DNA of 64,000 nucleotides from Polytrichum commune (taxonomy: Eukaryota; Streptophyta; Polytrichopsida; Polytrichales; Polytrichaceae): the NCBI GenBank assembly GCA_950295325.1, contig OX485805.1, forward strand, positions 32,289,501 through 32,353,500, given 5' to 3'. The first letter of the stretch is position 1; each line of letters starts with the position of its first letter. This document shows positions 32,817 through 44,800 of the stretch, one piece after another. Position numbers and translations under genes: made by a program. Under the pieces are notes generated by a model. That model saw nothing but the letters and a program-made list of their open reading frames with translations, was not told the DNA's origin and searched no databases.

Positions 32817-34014
32817 GGAGAGAGAAGTGGATTGGACGGACTATAGTACAATCATATATCAACAATTTTACCATCCGGAGCGACAGATCATAGCCCAGTG
32901 GAGAGCCAGTTTGGAAGCAATTTTACCATTAGTCAGGCACGAGGATTACTTCACAATGGTTTTGACTTGTAGTCTTAAACGAGTCTACAATTCAGACAAG
33001 TTGGATGACTTCACCGCAACGCATTATGTGTATAATAGGGAGAAGGCCATCGATAGGATAGAAAAATATTTGAAGGCTATCGATGGCAAGAAAGCGCCGG
33101 TGTTGGCGGTTGAGGCTCAGGTGGACTTTTCCATGGCTCCTCCGGGCTACTGTCCAAGGTATGTACCGCCCATAGTCATGCCAGTGGGGGGATCGACTGC
33201 AAACCAGCGTTATCTCGGTAATTACAGAGAATTGTTTGATGCCGAGGGAGAACAACCCGTGCCGACTTGGCCTGCTTTGGGGTGGATATTGGAAGACTAT
33301 GGTCTATCAAGGACGGAGACTGTAGCGGCTGACCTGGTATACAAGCGGATTAGCGGAGCATGGTCATTTGAGCCACCCCCTGCTGTCCAGTTGCACCCTC
33401 AATTTTGTCCGTGTCCACGTCGCCATAAGTGGGCACCTGATTCGACAATAGCCTCTGTGGAGTACAACTGGCCGCAAATTCAGGGAGCGCCCGGTTTCAA
33501 CAATCCGGGGCAATGCAAGGATGCTTACATGCGATATTTTCAGGAACATCGAACTCACAAGGATCCCGTGTGTTTTAGAGCCACGGTATTTTGTGCCGCT
33601 TTGGGTGAGTGGTGCCACCGCTGGAATTTTGCTATTAATGTTAATTGCCATCAGAAATCCAGGCAAGAGTTCTTGATGCTGCTAAAATTGCAGTATAGAC
33701 CTTCCAGATGGGTTCGACTAGTTGAGGCTATGGCTATGACCCATTTTATTGAAGGGGTCCATCCTAGCCTCATCAACGAGTTTCCTTGTACAAGAGCGGG
33801 GCCATTTGAACGATTTTTGAAGTGGCAGCGTCAAAACAACCCAGAAGGTGTAGCACAGGATGAGGACTTACAACGCGCCCTCCTGCGATTGGACGGGAAG
33901 GATGCCAAACAACGTCCAGGATCAAGGAGTCATGGCCACACAGAAGGAGAAGAGGATGAAAATACCGATGCTTCTGTGAAAAGGAGACGCAGCGGCAGGG
34001 GCGCCAACCAGTAA
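32713..34014 (+). CDS. Gag-like ORF of a CCATAGTC LTR element, part 2
   Basis: A 433-residue ORF, overlapping part 1. The real homologous reading probably starts around 32800 (GLRRQIEEREVDWTDYST), not at the formal start. It is Trp- and Tyr-rich with cysteines (HPQFCPCPRRHKW), a region PSRWVRLVEAMAMTHFIEGV and a basic tail (KRRRSGRGANQ) that could bind nucleic acid or act as nuclear signal. Its C-terminus is matched by degenerate remnants at 4268-4441 (minus) and 47941-48104 (plus). The TAA stop at 34012-34014 lies inside an AAAGGAGGGGA tract that is directly followed by TG, the usual start of an LTR. No known enzymatic domain is seen. Confidence 0.6.
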   Translation: MLLSLWATLGVEFSYTIRVVRKSFFNVGGLRRQIEEREVDWTDYSTIIYQQFYHPERQIIAQWRASLEAILPLVRHEDYFTMVLTCSLKRVYNSDKLDDFTATHYVYNREKAIDRIEKYLKAIDGKKAPVLAVEAQVDFSMAPPGYCPRYVPPIVMPVGGSTANQRYLGNYRELFDAEGEQPVPTWPALGWILEDYGLSRTETVAADLVYKRISGAWSFEPPPAVQLHPQFCPCPRRHKWAPDSTIASVEYNWPQIQGAPGFNNPGQCKDAYMRYFQEHRTHKDPVCFRATVFCAALGEWCHRWNFAINVNCHQKSRQEFLMLLKLQYRPSRWVRLVEAMAMTHFIEGVHPSLINEFPCTRAGPFERFLKWQRQNNPEGVAQDEDLQRALLRLDGKDAKQRPGSRSHGHTEGEEDENTDASVKRRRSGRGANQ

Positions 34015-34023
34015 AGGAGGGGA
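34013..34023 (+). promoter_or_regulatory. Polypurine tract at the 3' LTR border
   Basis: AAAGGAGGGGA is followed at 34024 by TGCGGCG. Polypurine tracts prime plus-strand DNA synthesis in LTR retroelements. The same tract, again overlapping a TAA stop, is present at 48103-48112 and 4260-4269. Confidence 0.65.
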
Positions 34024-35750
34024 TGCGGCGATACAAATGTCACATGCAGAAAAGGTTGATTTTTGAATTTTGATGCAGTTTAGGAAGAGAATTAGATCTG
34101 GAACTATGAAACAGTGAACACATAGATAATTAGGGACTATTTTCGTGCAGTGGAGTGAAGGTGTTTTTTCTCGAGTCACTTACCATAGTCCAAAGTGAAG
34201 TGGGTGGTATGGAAGAGACCATAGTCATGCGAGTCGAACTAGAGGGTATGAAACCAGTGTTGATGTATCTTTGTCCTCCCATAATACAAGTATTACGGAA
34301 TTTAATGTACTATAATCTGATTGTAGGGACTATAGACTTGTTGTTAATGTGCTGAATGAGGTGAGTGGATTCAAGATTGATCTGGTTGTATGTTGGGGAG
34401 GGCACATGAATTCTCTAGATATAGGCAAATTCCAGTTATGCTCTTCAAACAATGGAATGCAATATCAGCAATTTCAGGAGCGCATAAGTGACATCTATGA
34501 AGGAATGTAACTCAGAACTAAAAAAATGAGTGAATCTGCAGAGCTTTCCATGTGTTTCTTCTTAGCTAAACAGGCGGCGATCATATAGCACTGTCCACAC
34601 GCATGGATTTCTTCATTCCCTCCTCTGCATATGTAATTTATCTTCGTCGAGTTTAGAATTGTACTAAGGCAAGTGGGCCTTAATCTCTCTGCACCCGCTT
34701 CTTGTAGAATGTGAAATTCACGATTATTGCAAGATGATTAGCAAATCGAAATCGTGCCTAAGATTGCCATTTTCCATTGTCAACATTGTCATTGCATGAT
34801 GCATATAGTCTCACTGGTGTTTTTGATTTTCAACTCGATTGCCCTCAATTTTATGTCATCGTTTTGAACCATACTATGCTCGATGGAGAGAGGATGTTGT
34901 GCTGTGAATACACAAGGGGCATATAATTATTTGCACATGAGGAGCCGGTAAGAAACCAATTTATTAGTATGTGATTTCAACGACAAAGTGGGAATGTTAT
35001 TTATAATCTGTGCCATCAGTGAATAAGATAGTCATTAGTACGTGTTACTAAGAAAGAAAGACGAGAATGTGTTAAAAGCCTTTTTATTTGCATATGGTGT
35101 AGAATTAAATCATATGCAAAAGATATTGCAAAGTTGATTAATCAACTTTAATATTAATGTTCGTTTCTTCAAAACGAGTATAATCCAGATGACAATCCAA
35201 TCTGGAGCAGAAGTCATGGTGTGGCAAAATGAAAGTAAGATAACAATACCAAGATTGCACCTGCTGGATCAATCCAGCAGCAAAAAAATGCTGGCCAAGA
35301 CAGCCACAATTAGACCAATTAGATTAGTGACAACATCGAAAAAATGATCTTGCGCATATGCCCTTATTTCCCTGTTCAGTGATTGATGAGCTTAGGGGAT
35401 GAAGCTGAAATCTCTCTAGTCGTTTTCGGAGACTGAACTGAAAGGGTGAATGAAATGTGAAATTCCTACCGAGATAAATTCCCCCTTTGAGAATTCAATC
35501 AGGAAAGAGTTTCCGAGAACTCGGGAAGTCATATAGCAATTATTTGATCTCATGTGGTTTGATCCGAAAGAGGGAATTAGACTGTAAGTTTACTCTTAGA
35601 GTCTGATGTTCTGAGAAAGAATTCGTCAGCGTTCAAAATGCGTAAGAGAAAGTGATTCTCTCTTAGGAAATTGACTGCAATCGTGGAAGAGTTTTATGGC
35701 TGTGAACAATCTTGTAGCCTTTAAATGAGTTTGCGATCGACGAGCGGGTA
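34024..35750. other. Probable 3' LTR start, then unassigned DNA
   Basis: From 34024 the sequence has the position of an LTR. It carries ACCATAGTC motifs near 34181 and 34218 and GGGACTATAGAC near 34325, in keeping with the U3 arrays elsewhere. The LTR end could not be defined and no gene is seen. Confidence 0.35.
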
Positions 35751-35899
35751 TTGGAGCGAATCTATATCGAGGAGTCAAATCCGCTATCAACTAAGAAGAC
35801 GGAGAATTCAAGTAACCAACCAAGCAGAGCAAGTGTGATTGAGTTTGAAGAGAAAGCCGCGTGTGAAAGGAAGAGACTGTAGGAGGAAGCCACGCCCAT

Positions 35900-35943
35900 T
35901 TAACCCATATCGGTTGCGGTTCACTCCAAGGGCAGGTATATAA
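35900..35943 (-). promoter_or_regulatory. LTR-like promoter module, minus strand
   Basis: Reverse-complement copy of the module at 3539-3582, with TATATA and GATATGGGTTAA intact. Confidence 0.5.
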
Positions 35944-36923
35944 CCTAACTCTCCTCAATGGCTAATGTGTCTAGACGCTTCTCATGACACAAGACTGTCT
36001 ACTGGTGACTGGTTACTAGACTCGTTACTTGGCTTCTCAGACTGTCCACTGGTGACTGGTTACTAGACTGTCTACTGGTGACTAGGCTGTCTATTTGACT
36101 GTCTACTTGAGACTCTGGTTCTGGACACTAGACTCGTGACACTGACTTAGGCCGATTAAGACGCTTAAGACTCGTTCGCTTAGACTCGGTTACTCGTTAC
36201 TAGACTTTTGGTAAATAAAACAAGATGATAATTTATTTTATGAACACTTAAACTCTTTATAAATGACCCTCACAAGTGGTCACCAAGTATACATGAGAAA
36301 GTGAACCCTAAGTTAATTGACTGTCAAAAGCATCTCGTAACCATTTCAACCTATGAATTAATCTTATTATGACACACTAAAGTTACACCTGACACTTACT
36401 TGGTCCTCCCTGGGGTTTTTTGAGAGTATGAACCCAATCCTAAAAACCTAACTACATCCACTGATCCTTCCTTGAACTGCTCAAGGAGCTCCTGGTAGAC
36501 TACATGCAAATTACTGCCTTAATTCAATACAAACCTGTGGAATTTGATCATTGCAAATGCTTACTTGATGAGAAGCTGGCATTCTCATGTGCCGCCTGTC
36601 AATTTTTCTGCTGTTGAGGCATTCATCATAGGAAGTCTAAAGTTGCGTTCTCTCCCATTTCATAATTTGAGGTGTTGGAACTGTGCTAAAAATATACGAC
36701 TGATGGCACCTAGTTTCTCCCCTTGATGACTTGGTGAAATGTCCAAAACTGATCAATGAATAATGTTCAATTTGTAGGGGTGGCCTAACTTAAAAGGGAC
36801 TTCTGCTTACAACATTTAAGGCCGCAAAGTGTAGCGAGTTGTTGTTGAGGCACGTTATGGTTATAATAACGCTTGGAGTGGGGTGCAGAGCACCTTACTC
36901 ATTCGTGGAGTAAATGGGCGGCG

Positions 36924-36967
36924 TTATCCCATATGCTTTGCGGAAGAGCCTAAGAGCCACAATATAA
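36924..36967 (-). promoter_or_regulatory. LTR-like promoter module, minus strand
   Basis: Reverse-complement copy of the module at 2545-2588. Confidence 0.45.
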
Positions 36968-37103
36968 CTAGTAAGGGCCGAGTGAGATTCTGAGGTCTAG
37001 ATGCTTACTGGTTACTAAAGACTATAGCCTGCACTACACTAATGAGACTTGGAACTGGTTATTGATTCTGCACTCTCCAAGACTATGTTCCATACATACT
37101 AGA

Positions 37104-38791
37104 TGTGAGGCCAAACCCCCCACCCTTAAGCGTCCGTAGTCCGAGTAGTGGGTTTGGGCTCACATTCCTCCGCGGTATTGGATTTGGACTTGGATGAGTC
37201 CATAGTGCAAGGTTCACCCTTCAAGTGGTCTTGGATTTAACTAGCTCCTTCATAAACCCAGCTCCTTCATAAACCCAGCTCCTTCATAAACCCAGCTCCT
37301 TCATGAACCCAGCTCCTTAGCTTCTAACTAAACAAACTCAGGTCCTTCATAAACCCAGCTCTTTACTTTCTAACTAAACAAACCCAGCTCCTTCATAAAC
37401 CCAGCTCTTTACTTTCTAACTAAACAAACCCAGCTCCTTCATAAACCCAGCTCCTTCATGAACCCAGCTCCTTAGCTTCTAACTAAACAAACCCAGGTCC
37501 TTCATAAACCCAGCTCTTTACTTTCTAACTAAACAAACCCAGCTCCTTCATAAACCCAGCTCCTTCATGAACCCACAACTTTGTAGTTGTAATCCCCAAC
37601 TACCTCACTAATTATTCAAGCCCTTAACTAATCTTCCTACCTAATTTCCCTAATTCTACTAACAACCCCTTTCTAATCACACAATTCTTCTCTAATCCTA
37701 AAATCCTAAAATCCTAGAGAGGAGAGGGGGAGAGAGAATTTCCTAACTTCACTAAGACTAACTAATCCACACAAGTATATTTTTGCACTCATCACAACAT
37801 CAAGTGCTCAACTCTTAAACATGGAACTTGCAACCACGTGTATTCAAAACATGAACTTTAAGTACCACAAATTGGAATCATGAATTAACTTTAAAATCCT
37901 TCACGTCAACACTAATTCTACCAAGAGGTCAAGCCCTCTTCAAGGCTAACAAGCCTTGGCTCTCAAACTAAAAACTAAGCACACACATGTGCTCCAATAT
38001 GGCTTCCCACACCCACACTTATAACTCGTGGGGTGCCTTGGAGCACAAAGGAAAGAGAGGATGAGTGAGGGAAGAATGAGGGATTATATAGTAAGCTTGA
38101 GGGGGTGAGCACCCTCAAGGCTCACGATAAGCCCTTGAGATTTCCTCCTACTTAGTAGGCGCCAATCCTATCTTCTAAGCCTTCCTCCCTCAAATGATCA
38201 ACAAGGATCCTAATTCGAACATTTAACTAGCCTTGGCTTTCTACCTACCACACTTTACCAAACTTGGGATGCTTCAACCCAAACTTAGCCTCCTTCGCTT
38301 TCCGCCGCCATAACTTTCTCCCCTTACTTTCCCAAATCGTCGCTCACCACTTAATTCAAACCACGATGCTTAACTCGTGATTTGATTGGTGCTTTGAGAA
38401 TTTGCTTATCCTCCACCTTGCATTCTTCCTTGGGCCTTCCCCATTAAGTGGCCATGATGAGGTGGTCCACTTGTGCGCTCCATGTGATCCTCCATTCATC
38501 CCAATTCGAATGCACTTGCCTCTTGAGTCACTTTGGTTGTCTCCATCCATTTGTACTAGCCTACTCACTAACTACTCAATCCAAGTTCTCCTTACCTATC
38601 CTCATTCACTCAAATCCTTCCGAAGGTAAAAACACAATAACAACTCACATCCTAGCCTCTTACAACATGGTACTTCTAAGACTAACATTTCACTCTTTTT
38701 ATATTTTTGTGAAGTAACATGCTACTTCAAAGTGCATCAACTAACGTTTCAAGGGTCTAAGACTAAATGTGGGCACCCTTTTGGGCTCACA
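37104..38791 (-). repeat. 3' LTR of the gypsy element (left end)
   Basis: Begins TGTGAGG and ends GGCTCACA on the plus strand. It contains the GAGCTGGGTTTATGAAG minisatellite (in complement) and a TATATAA box near 38085. Small ORFs of 70-89 residues inside both LTRs are not genes. Confidence 0.95.
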
Positions 38792-38852
38792 TAATTGGCG
38801 ACCATCGGGGGATGAATCCAAACATCTCTTGCTCCAAGGGTAAGTTGCCTAG

Positions 38853-41800
38853 TCAAGCTCGGTACTCCTTACATCTACTTCCCGATGTACGGGTAGGAAA
38901 GAGCTCACCATTCAACGTTTCCAATTGAATTGAATTATTAGGAAAGACCTCATAGACAAGGTAAGGTCCTAACCATACCGCATCGAATTTCGCCGGAAAT
39001 TCAAGCTTTCGTGCGTCTTGAATCATGACCATCATTCCCGGTGTTAGGGCCCTTCTCTTATGTCGTTTGTCGAAAGTAATCTTTCTCCTTCTTTGAATTG
39101 CCTCAATATGTTGAGCCGCCATTCTCCTCCCTTCGTCAAGTGCTTCCAAATCGGTGAGTCGATTTCGTAAGGATTGACTTTCGGTAAGTCTCGTACTCAC
39201 GGCCACCCTAAGTGACTCGACTTCATATTCGATTGGTAGTGTCGCTTCAAGACCATAGACTAAGGAAAATGGTGTAGCACGCGTAGTTACCTTATAGGTT
39301 GTACGGTATGCCCAAAGTGCCGCCGTTAGTTTCGTATCCCAATCCCGCTTCGAGTCTATAACCGTCTTGCGTAGTATACTCACCAAAATTCCGTTAACCC
39401 TTTCCGTTTGTCCATTGGTTTGTGGGTGGTAGGGAGTAGTCTTCCGGTGATCAATTTTAAATTTCTCTGTCATCTCTCGAATCAAATCATTCAAAAAGTG
39501 AGTACCCCTATCGCTTACTAGGATCTTCGGCACCCCGAACCGCGAAATTATGTTTTCGTACATAAATGTTGCCGCGTGTTCCGCCGTGTCGGTCTTCACC
39601 GCTTTGGCTTCCGCCCACTTGGTGAGGTACTCGGTTGCCACCATAATATATTTCATTCCTTTTGAAGATTGGGGATGGACCTCACCCACATAGTCGATGC
39701 CCCATTTTTCGAAAGGAATTAAGGGTAATGATACATGTAAAGGCATCTCCATTCTAAGGTCGTCTCGGGCATACCGTTGGCAAGCGTCGCATTTCCTTAC
39801 ATAGTCATGGGCGTCCTTAAATAGTGTAGGCCAAAAGTAGCCCGCTCTAAGTATTTTTTGCCCGGTGAGTTGACCCGAGAAGTGACCGCCGCAAGCGCTA
39901 TCGTGGCAAGCGATTAAAATCGCTTCAACCTCCGTTTTTGACACGCATCGTCGTAAAATACCATCGGACCCCCTTCTAAACAACCTATGGCCCACTACAA
40001 CAAATTGCCTACTATTTACCCTCACCTTCCTTCTCTCTTCTTTTGTCCACTCTTTGGGCAACTTGTGGGTTGTTAGAAATTCCACTATGCCCGCATACCA
40101 CTCCGGTGTAGAAGTGACCACAAAGAGGCTATCATCTACTAACATATCATTTACCGGATTTTTTCCTATCTCCTCCGACAACCTAGACAAGTGGTCCGCT
40201 TGTAAATGCATACGACCCGGTTTATATTCCACCGTGTAGTCGAATTCTTCTAATAACAAAACCCACCTAGCTAACCTACCACTTAACTCCGCCTTGTTAA
40301 TTAGATACTTGATAGCCATGTGGTCAACAAAAAATACAACCGGGTTGCACATGAGGTAATGCCTAAACTTTTTAACGGAAAACACCATGGCTAGGCACTC
40401 CCTCTCCGTTGTAGAGTAGTTTCTTTCGGCGGGGGTCAATTGCTTACTCGCATAAGCTATGGGTTGATCCTTCTCTTTTTCTCCCGTTGCTTGACAAAGC
40501 GCACTCCCTATTGCCACATTACTAGCATCACAATAGACGTGAAAAGGTTTACCCCAATTGGGTGGTATCAACACCGGATAGGTGCTCAACCTATCCCGCA
40601 ATTCCTCAAAGGCTTTTTGACAAGCATCCGTCCACTCGAATTTGACATCCTTTTTGAGCAAATGGGTAATGGGCACCGCTATCTTTGAAAAATTAGGAAT
40701 AAGTTCCCGGTACCATCCCACATGTCCTAACAACTTAGAGATCCCCTTGGAATTGGTTGGAGTTGCCAAGTCGCTTATGGCCGCAATCTTATCCGGATCG
40801 GGTTCTCTACCTTTCTCACTAACAACATAACCCAACAACACTCCCTTATTCACTCCCAAAAATGTCTTATCCGGGTTCAATGCTAACCTCATCTTCCTAC
40901 ACCTAACCAATGCCTCCCTAACACAATGTAGGTGATCATCCACATTACTTTGTGTGCTAAAATCGTCCACAAAGACGGTCATGGATTTGAACAACAAGTC
41001 GGTGAAGATATACATTACTAATCGTTGGAAAGTAGCCGGGGCATTACATAACCCAAATGGCATCACTACCCACACAAAAGTACCCCAAGGTGTAGTAAAA
41101 GCCGTTTTATGGATATCTTGGAGGGCTATGGAAATTTGATTATAACCCGCATACCCATCCATAAAGGTATATCGCGAATGACCTCCAACCTCCTCAAGCA
41201 ACAAGGTGATAAAAGGTAAGGGGAAGTGATCCTTTTGTGTGCACGAATTCAATTTCCTATAGTCGACACAAACCCTTAATTTCCCATTTTTTTTCTTTAC
41301 TAAGACCATAGGAGAAACCCAATCCGTGATTTCCACCGGCTTGATAAACCCGGCCTTCAATAACCTTTCCAATTCCGCTTTCACCAACAATTGCAATTGA
41401 GGATTCATCCTCCTCTCCTTTTGTCTAATTGGCCTCGCCCCCGGAATTAAAGGAATCCGGTGCTCTACCATTTCCCTAGGAATTCCCTTAAGCTCATCGT
41501 AGGACCATGCAAAAGTATCACTAAACTCATCCACCAAATTGCTATACTCCCTAACCTCTTTCTCCCCCAATTTGGAGCCCATCTTCATTTGTCGGGTTTT
41601 TCCATTCTTTAATTTCACATCCACGTACCGCCAATCCGCTTCCGACACATGTGCTTGTTCCTCTTTGTTCCGATACCAATCGGAAGGCACATTGGGGTAA
41701 TCTTTCACATCTTGACCTACAACTATCCCCGTAGACGTGGTCTTGAAATGTAAAGGCTCCTCCAATTTCGATGACTCAATAATCACATCCTCCTCTTGAG

Positions 41801-44800
41801 TCCCATCTACATGAATTAAACTAACCTCACCCTCTTCCACGTCATCTACCCAAGGTGTTAACCCACCGCTAACCCACTCTTCCTCGGTGAGCACCTCACA
41901 TGGCTCCAACAATGAGCCCTCTCCTAAACTAACACTAGGAAATTCACTCCCTAAGCCTACTTGGTGAAATGTAACCATTACATCAACCTCGGACTCGGGG
42001 TACTCCCTTAGCCATTGGGCATAATCCCCATTATCCCCATAATTGTAAAAATTAGGACCTAGACTTCCCGAGCCCGAATCTATAACAACCCTTTGACCTT
42101 CGGGATGGACGACTCCCACCAATGCCTTGCCAATCTCATTCTCGTTTAAGTCATCAATTTCCTTCTCCAATGGCAAATACATCTCCTTCTTCATCCATCC
42201 TTCTAATGAACCAATGGACACTATGACCCTATTACCCTCCGGACCATAAGTGATGGATGGTTTAGGTCCACCCCAATTGACCATAGCATTCGCCATCCGC
42301 AACCAAGGCCTACCTAGCAAAATGGGGAAGGTGTCCTTGTTGGAGTGCATTTTAATGACATGGAAGGTGACCAAGTACTCCTCACCTCCCGTAGTCATTC
42401 TACAATCCTTGATCATCCCCAAAGGCGTAGTCGAACTTTGATTTGCCATATTTATGACCAAAGGTGAAGGCCCCGTGAGTCCAAGTCCCAATTTTTTCAT
42501 AGTATCCTCCGGTAGTATATTTAGACTACTCCCTCCGTCGACTAGCACATTAGGAACCACCTTATCTACTATAACAACTTCTATTTCTATAGCTTTCACT
42601 TCTCTTCCACCTTGTGATTGGATCCTAGCGGCTATTTTAGCTTTCACCTTCCTCATCCTCTTGTGTACCGGCATTCCCTCCTTTAATGTTTTCCTTGCCG
42701 TGGGTGAAATTTCCAATAGTTGGCCGAAAGTAATATCCGCCTTGAGTGTACTAAGGTCCGCCCACAAGTCGTACCCGGTAGATCTTTCCACCTTAGAATT
42801 ACCCACTACGTCGAATTCGTCTACGGGAACCCCCGGTCCTTCCCATTCACCCACATCGCTATTATCCAAGTCATGTACCGCATTAGTCCTCTCCCTATCT
42901 TGTAAAATTATATTTTCCCTCTCCACATCCTTAGTAGCTCTTCTAGCTACCCTATCCAACTCGGAGAGATTAATCTCTTCATCCGAAGAGTAATTTCCTT
43001 GCTCTCCTATTCCTACCTCCAACGGGGCATCCCCTCTCCTAGCCCTAGTAGTTACCGCTAGTGCAGGTGCTTCTTCAACCACACCCTTACCCTTCACTAA
43101 CTCATATGTAATAGCATTGGTGTGAGGAGGCCATTGACTTTGCTCCTCTCCAATTCTCGTTGGGAGAGGAAGCATGTCATCACATGTGGCCTCCAACACT
43201 CCATCCATGAACCTAACATCTTGGGAGTTAGATGGTCCCGGATCCGTTGGAGGCGCTTGTCTCCCGTTACTACCATTAGGTGGAACTCCTTGTCTATTTT
43301 GTATTGGAATGTAACCGGTTGTAGTTTGCAAGCCCGCCGGTGGATGAAAAGTTTGCCTAGCATTACTATGGTCATAGTATAAGTTAGGTGGCCTAAGTTC
43401 ATTGGCCGGTACTCCTTGTGGCCTAGCACCTCGCATATTATCCCTTGCTTGTTGTTGTGGATTAGCCACCGGGTAAGGGACATTAATTATTTTGTCCGGT
43501 TGGCGACACGTATCCGAGGGATGACTTCCTCCACAATTGCTACAATTAAACTCTTGACCTTCGGACCAACATTGTCCTTGAGCGTGCCACCTTCCACAAA
43601 AGGGGTGAAATTCCTTCTTCTCTAAATTTTGGCCACCTTGCCCTCTAGGTTGTGGTCCTCTATTGCTTCCATTTCCATAGTGAGGTGGCGCTTGACCTCG
43701 TTGATTTTGTTGAGGTGGGTTACCGTTTCCTCTTTGGTCACGGTTTTGTCCACTTCTACAAAATTGACGCGTGTGGCCCGGTTGGCCACATTGGACACAC
43801 CATAATCCGGAAGAATGCCTACCCGACTCAACCGGGGGTGGAGGCCCCGGTTGTTGACTCCGGATCATTAATGACATTTGATCCGTGAGGCTTTGCATTT
43901 GTTTTATCATAGCCTCTTGGAATCCTAGTTGGCTAGCACCTAGTCTTCTCTCAACCTCCTCCAAGTGTGGATCCGTTCTAGGGGCCGGTAGTGCCAAAAG
44001 AGGTGCCGGTTCCCTAACCGCTAAAGGTCGGGGACCGGTGTCCACAATGGCATATGGAATTTGGTTCTCATACTTAGCGGGTTCTACCGCTACCACCCTA
44101 GGGCGTATGGGGATGAATTGTGGGATCAATTCATCCTCCCTTCTCCATAGCCTTTCGTGATCTTTATCCAAGTTTTCAATATCTCTAGCCGCACGCTTGG
44201 CATCCGCCAAGGTCAAGGGATTCCTTTCTAGAACACCCCTAATAGTTCCGGACTTAAAAAACCCTTGAATGAAAAATTGCTTTAGCGTGTCGTCGTTGAG
44301 CATGGTACCCACGAATCTAGTGCACACTAAATCAAACCTCCTAATGTAAGCCGAAATTTCTTCCTCCCTTCCTTGCTTCAATGACGACAATGCCCTTAAT
44401 GCGGTACTTTGACCCACTTCCGGCCTAAATTCGTTAAGAAACTCCCTTTGTAATTGTTCCCATCCCCTAAAATGTCCCTCGGCATGATCCCGATACCATT
44501 CATAGGCTTCCCCCTCTAGAGTGGTAGGAAACCACACTAACCAATAACCCGGGTCGGTTATGAGGAAGCTAGCCAACCGTTCGATATACCGTTCCATGTG
44601 CCGAGAGGGGTCCTCATCCTTGGTCCCATAAAATTTAGGGAGATGAGATGGCATATCCATCGCCGCTAAATTTTGTGGAACCACAATTGGTAGGCCTCTT
44701 GGCCTAACCAATGGGTCTATTGGAGGTATAGGAGGTATGGGCGGAATTGGGGGTATGGGTGGTGGATCCATCCCCCGTTCCTCGGCCATGGTGACCGGTG

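Larger units (their letters stand above)
35751..37103. repeat. Duplicated block, right copy, piece B (first part)
   Basis: Reverse complement of 2421-3731. It ends at 37103 with CTAGA, the target duplication of the gypsy element, and continues at 47691. It contains the arrays (about 35990-36200 and 37010-37103) and two minus-strand promoter modules. Confidence 0.9.

Noticed and set aside
37104-38791. ORFs of 70-89 aa repeated at 18.2-18.5, 38.4-38.7 and 47.3-47.6 kb
   Set aside because: They are chance frames in the LTRs and occur on both strands of the same stretch.
42454-42993. 179-aa plus-strand ORF within the gypsy element
   Set aside because: It lies opposite the Gag-protease part of the polyprotein and has low-complexity Ser/Thr/Leu composition.
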